DNA of 6,095 nucleotides, from NCBI GenBank assembly GCA_964430935.1, contig CAYSHK010000074.1:1-6095 (forward strand). Direction: 5' to 3'. The notes beneath the pieces were generated by a model. That model was not told the DNA's origin and made no database searches. It saw only the letters and a program-made list of their open reading frames with translations. Shown here one piece after another: positions 5,832 to 6,095 of the stretch. The stretch is from Thermopetrobacter sp964430935. Its GTDB lineage: Bacteria; Pseudomonadota; Alphaproteobacteria; Rhizobiales; Aestuariivirgaceae. Positions within the stretch are counted from its first letter, which is position 1, and each line of letters starts with the position of its first letter. The translations under genes and the position numbers were made by a program.

Positions 5832-6095
5832 ATGCGACTGATGGCGTCACTGGCGGGCGGGCTTGTCCTGCTCCTGATGTCCGCCGCGGCGGAAGGAACC
5901 CCTGCGGCGTCGAGAGGCGGAGTGCTGCCTCGGGGGGAATGCGCGGATCCGAGGCCGAAGACGGATCTCCGGCACTGCGACTTTTCCGGCCGGAACCTTT
6001 CCGGGATCGATCTGCACGGGAGCAATCTGACCGGGGTGAAGTTCGACAATGCGAGGATGTCCGGGTGCGACCTCATCGGGGCGCGCATGCGCATG
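5832..6095 (+). CDS. Exported pentapeptide-repeat protein, N-terminal part (runs off window)
   Basis: From the ATG at 5832, 88 codons stay open to the right edge. A strong Shine-Dalgarno GGAGGA (5821-5826) lies five bases upstream and fixes this start. Residues 1-20 form a short basic start (MR) and a hydrophobic stretch ending in SAAA, as in a Sec signal peptide, with likely cleavage around residues 20-26. From residue 49 the sequence is a run of tandem five-residue units: CDFSG, RNLSG, IDLHG, SNLTG, VKFDN, ARMSG, CDLIG, ARMRM. This fits the A(D/N)LXX pattern of pentapeptide repeats, which fold into a right-handed quadrilateral beta-helix. Family roles vary widely: some mimic DNA and protect gyrase, many are unknown. 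An exported member would act in the periplasm or envelope, so gyrase protection is unlikely. The gene starts 99 bases after the cas3-like gene on the same strand. A functional link is possible but not shown. Confidence 0.85.
   Translation, partial: MRLMASLAGGLVLLLMSAAAEGTPAASRGGVLPRGECADPRPKTDLRHCDFSGRNLSGIDLHGSNLTGVKFDNARMSGCDLIGARMRM

Noticed and set aside
2879..6095. CRISPR array expected near a cas3-like gene
   Set aside because: No regularly spaced direct repeats of array size are visible in any non-coding stretch, all of which are shorter than 250 bases.

Overview
The window comes from a strongly GC-rich alphaproteobacterium. The clearest lineage marker is a partial sciP gene (DUF1153 family) at the left edge, since this CtrA inhibitor is essentially restricted to Alphaproteobacteria. 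A Rhodobacter-type phosphatidylethanolamine N-methyltransferase and an alphaproteobacterial-style elongator tRNA-Met agree with this. Rhodospirillales or Acetobacterales is my best guess for the order, but the window alone does not fix it.

Layout. Positions 1-263 hold the minus-strand sciP gene, which runs off the left edge. A 212-base divergent region follows, with a near-consensus CtrA box at about 330-344. Then come mnmA (tRNA 2-thiouridylase, + strand), a 240-base spacer with a terminator-like hairpin and T-tract, pmtA (+), a T-poor hairpin, a good sigma70-type promoter, and tRNA-Met(CAT) at 2802-2878. This left half is ordinary housekeeping and cell-cycle gene content.

The right half starts just after the tRNA and looks accessory. 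An intact 887-codon gene (3069-5732) has the architecture of a type I-G (formerly I-U) CRISPR Cas3: an N-terminal SF2 helicase followed by a C-terminal HD domain. Most of the residues expected to be catalytic have been replaced. Walker A and the motif VI arginines remain. Walker B reads DEIR instead of DEAH, motif III reads SAA instead of SAT, and the HD metal ligands are largely gone (LDLGR, FRDG, GGHGG, VAEC in place of HDLGK, FRHE, ASHHG, LADx). No other cas gene and no CRISPR array is visible. After a 99-base gap the window ends inside a gene for an apparently exported pentapeptide-repeat protein.

The genes do not form one pathway. SciP belongs to cell-cycle control, MnmA to tRNA wobble modification and PmtA to phosphatidylcholine synthesis. 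The item most deserving attention is the orphan, apparently nuclease-dead Cas3 homologue beside a tRNA gene. It is either a decaying CRISPR remnant or a Cas3 scaffold reused as a non-cleaving ATPase or DNA-binding protein.
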